DNA of 64,000 nucleotides from Casuarina equisetifolia (taxonomy: Eukaryota; Streptophyta; Magnoliopsida; Fagales; Casuarinaceae): assembly GCA_028551475.1 (NCBI GenBank), contig CM052355.1, positions 6,076,001 to 6,140,000 on the forward strand, given 5' to 3'. Below the pieces are notes generated by a model that saw only the letters and a program-made list of their open reading frames with translations, was not told where the DNA came from and made no database searches. Positions 61,727 to 64,000 of the stretch are shown in pieces (within the stretch, counting starts at the first letter, position 1; each line of letters opens with the position of its first letter). The position numbers and the translations under genes were made by a program.

Positions 61727-62852
61727 ACTTGGGCGGGCCACATTTTAACACAGAACCAGTGGAGTACGTTGGTAGGACTGATGAACCTTCTGGGTCGTCT
61801 GTTTCTGCAGCACGTGGAGTTTTAAGTCACTTCCACTTACTCTGCCTCTCCTCTTTGCGTGGCTTGTTTTTGCAGTTCAAAAATCAATGCCAGCTAAAAA
61901 GTGGCTTCCGCAATCCATTAGCCAGGACATGCCAATTCATTTCTCTGTTCTAGCATATACCTTGTCTCATGAACTTCTGAAGCAAGACATTAGGCCGCCA
62001 ACCGCCAAAGACATCATCTGGTTAAAGCAAGTGCTTAATTTAGCTTCTTTCCAAAGTAAATGAGCTAGGATTTGTTTGAAGGAATAGTAATGCTAATATA
62101 ATTTCTAAAGATCCTAGAGTTATGATGGGTAAACATTAGCGTAGGCCTTAGAAATGCCTATAAACTAATGGCATGATAGTTCTGAACTCGTCGATTGCCT
62201 ACAAAACAAGGTATGCGCAGACCCACTCTGGTATTGCGCGTCTAAAGCCTGCAGGAGAAAGCGAGGTCACGAAAAAAAGACGAAAAGAAGGTGGTGTGCC
62301 AGAGCCACTGGAAATAGGTACAGAACCCTACTGACAAATTAATAAATGCTCAACATGCCGACGAATGCTAAGCCCAGCTTAACCTCTCCAAATCGTTCAC
62401 TTCACTTGCCACCCAAACTAAAAATAGCCAGCCAAGGAGACAAACTCAGTTCTATGCTGAAAAGAAACTTAGTCCAGGCCAAGATGTTGCCGAAACTCGG
62501 CATCTGAGAGTGATTTAAGGATTCTCACACCACAAGCATGGCAACTACTGAAGGCAAAGAGGTCAGGTAGTACATGCAAGCTCCAAAGAGGCACCTTCAC
62601 AAGGAAGAATTAATTGAAGGGCAATTCCTTTAAATCCCAATATAAACTATTTACGTATTATTCAATAAAATATGACTACTCAGTAATGAAACGGTTTATT
62701 TACAGAATACAAAATGGACTGGTATTGAAACGCTACAAAGTAATAAAAAAGTTTTTGGGAAAAAAAAAAAAAAAAACTCGATTGTACAACAACTCGAACA
62801 TCCAGTCAGAACAGTACATTGTTTCTGGTCTATGCATAACCGGAAATGAGTG
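61727..62852. other. gene-free stretch
   Basis: No coding family recognised. It includes the 3' flank of the DUF155 gene on the right side, with a poly-A run at 62761-62776. Confidence 0.45.
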
Positions 62853-63997
62853 CTAAATCGTAATTGGTGACCTGTGGACAATGTCATACACAGATAAAAG
62901 TGTTTCCGCACCTATAAGCGCAATGATGAGCCATTCCAGAAAATCTGATTTCCTATTTTGAAGGATTTCCTGAAGAAAGCGGATGTTGTGCTGCAAACAA
63001 AACACGAGGGGATTACACGTTATGGGATATTAGTTAAACAACCAGATTCATTTTGCGTTATTTCAAATAACCGTGGATAAGAGAAAATTTAAACCTCCAC
63101 AAACTTCAACTTAAAATCAAGACTTGCAAATGTCTTGAGTCAATTCAAATTCGTCTCTAAGATACTTCCATATCTGAGCAAATTTTGCATCCCTCCAGGC
63201 GATGTCTTGCCTGTAAGTATCAAGCACTTTTCATGTTTGCGCATGCATCCGAAAATAAGCGTAAAACAAGAGAGAGAGAGAGAGAGAAGCAATATAAAAG
63301 GTATATATGAAGCATGAGGTCAAGAAGCTATGCTGTATCATCCTCGCTGGATGCCAAGTATCAGTTCCAACAAAGAGATCCACCATGCTGAACACAGTTC
63401 TTGAAATTATCATCATATGCAGGCCTATATAGTAGATCCAATTATTAACAACACCCAGAGGGATGTCAAGCAGTAAAAAGATTGTTTCCCCAGCTCAACA
63501 GTCAGAGCACTTAGCAAAATGACACAAAAAAGAAGAGAATCATGACATACAAAAATAGACCTAATGTCCCTATAGCACGGGTAGAAAAACAATAATGATC
63601 TGGCATGAATTCCCATAAGAAAATCAAGGTAAAAAAAAAAAAACCAATAAAAGAATATACAGGATATCAAAAATCTCCTGAGGTTGACACTTTTTTGCTA
63701 CGAGTAAAAACTAGGAAGAAGTGCTTTTATCTTCAATTTCACCAAAATTTTCTTACCACATTGGTTTCCTAATTTCTTGAGAACCCAAATAAGCTCATCT
63801 CCTGCGGCTATATTCGTGATTTCCTTTTTCGGAAAAAGCAATGAGAAGGTCTTGCACCTTTCTCATCATCGAAAAGGGATTTCTTTGCCTTTTTTCTTTT
63901 ATTTTTTTTTATTATGCATGGCGCAAAACTATTACCTCTCAAAAGGCCCAAGCTTAAGAAGCACGTCAGCAAGATTTGAATTTGCCTTTCCCACCAA
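62853..63997 (-). CDS. DUF155/RMND1-family protein (RRG-like), partial, frameshifted
   Basis: Plant members of this family (RETARDED ROOT GROWTH and RRG-like) are mitochondrial proteins needed for organelle translation and growth. Three 3' exons are in the window: 63936-63997, 63095-63210 and 62853-62990; the rest lies beyond the right edge. They read LVGKANSNLADVLLKLGPFE, then QDIAWRDAKFAQIWKYLRDE to FELTQ, then HNIRFLQEILQNRKSDFLEW and a hydrophobic membrane-like segment (LIIALIGAETLLSVYDI) near the stop. In the middle exon the expected RFASLDFKLKFVE is one base out of frame after FELTQ, at 63131-63134 (four bases where three are expected). Read literally, the protein stops at 63118 and loses its C-terminus and membrane segment. 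This is either a sequence error or a true lesion. Confidence 0.85.
63269..63288. repeat. (GA)n microsatellite
   Basis: About 19 bp of GA in the intron between the first two visible DUF155 exons. Confidence 0.85.
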
Positions 63998-64000
63998 CTA

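Noticed and set aside
63340-63440. Coding-looking segment between DUF155 exons (MVDLFVGTDTWHP)
   Set aside because: The flanking exons join in phase without it, and its frames stop quickly.

Overview
The window looks like nuclear DNA of a eudicot plant. Intergenic DNA is AT-rich, most genes are split by GT-AG introns, and the families are plant-typical: a LOB-domain factor, a P-class pentatricopeptide repeat (PPR) protein, NF-YB, a PWWP-domain protein and a Ty1/copia retrotransposon. There are no operons, CRISPR arrays or prokaryotic features, and I found no tRNA or rRNA gene I could support. The species cannot be named from the sequence alone.

Layout, left to right. 0-4.5 kb: no recognisable gene. 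4.6-6.1 kb (-): two-exon LBD1/LBD11-type LOB-domain gene. 6.2-13.7 kb: gene-free, with a 91-bp tandem duplication and simple repeats. 13.7-16.0 kb (-): intronless PPR gene, head-to-head across 323 bp with a three-exon AllA/ureidoglycolate-lyase-like gene (+, 16.4-18.3 kb). 18.8-24.3 kb (-): a structurally complete but decayed copia element with both LTRs, PBS, PPT and a perfect 5-bp target duplication. 25.1-27.2 kb (+): four-exon RPS23 (uS12) gene. 27.9-31.7 kb (-): nine-exon GTSE1-like gene with a duplicated SLAWDSAFFT module. 34.1-38.6 kb (-): large PWWP gene with a single coding exon. 41.8-43.3 kb (-): six-exon RRM protein gene. 43.5-49.3 kb: gene-free, with scattered G-boxes, two of them in an inverted repeat. 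49.3-54.7 kb (-): five-exon NF-YB gene with a 3.6-kb intron. 54.9-56.4 kb: a nearly identical 179-bp tandem duplication. 56.4-61.4 kb (-): eight-exon class-IV aminotransferase-like gene. 62.9-64.0 kb (-): 3' end of a DUF155/RMND1 (RRG-like) gene that runs off the right edge.

The genes are independent transcription units. They cover transcription and chromatin (LBD, NF-YB, PWWP), RNA processing and organelle expression (RRM, PPR, DUF155), translation (RPS23) and metabolism (AllA-like cupin, aminotransferase-like). Exon coordinates come from reading splice signals, phase and family motifs by eye, without transcript evidence.

The most interesting points are two apparent single-base frame disruptions in the last two conserved genes; in one, an alternative upstream splice donor would restore the frame. 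Others are a duplicated exon module, a probable GC-AG intron, a 20-bp poly-C tract and an inverted pair of G-boxes. I did not see a clearly new multi-gene system.
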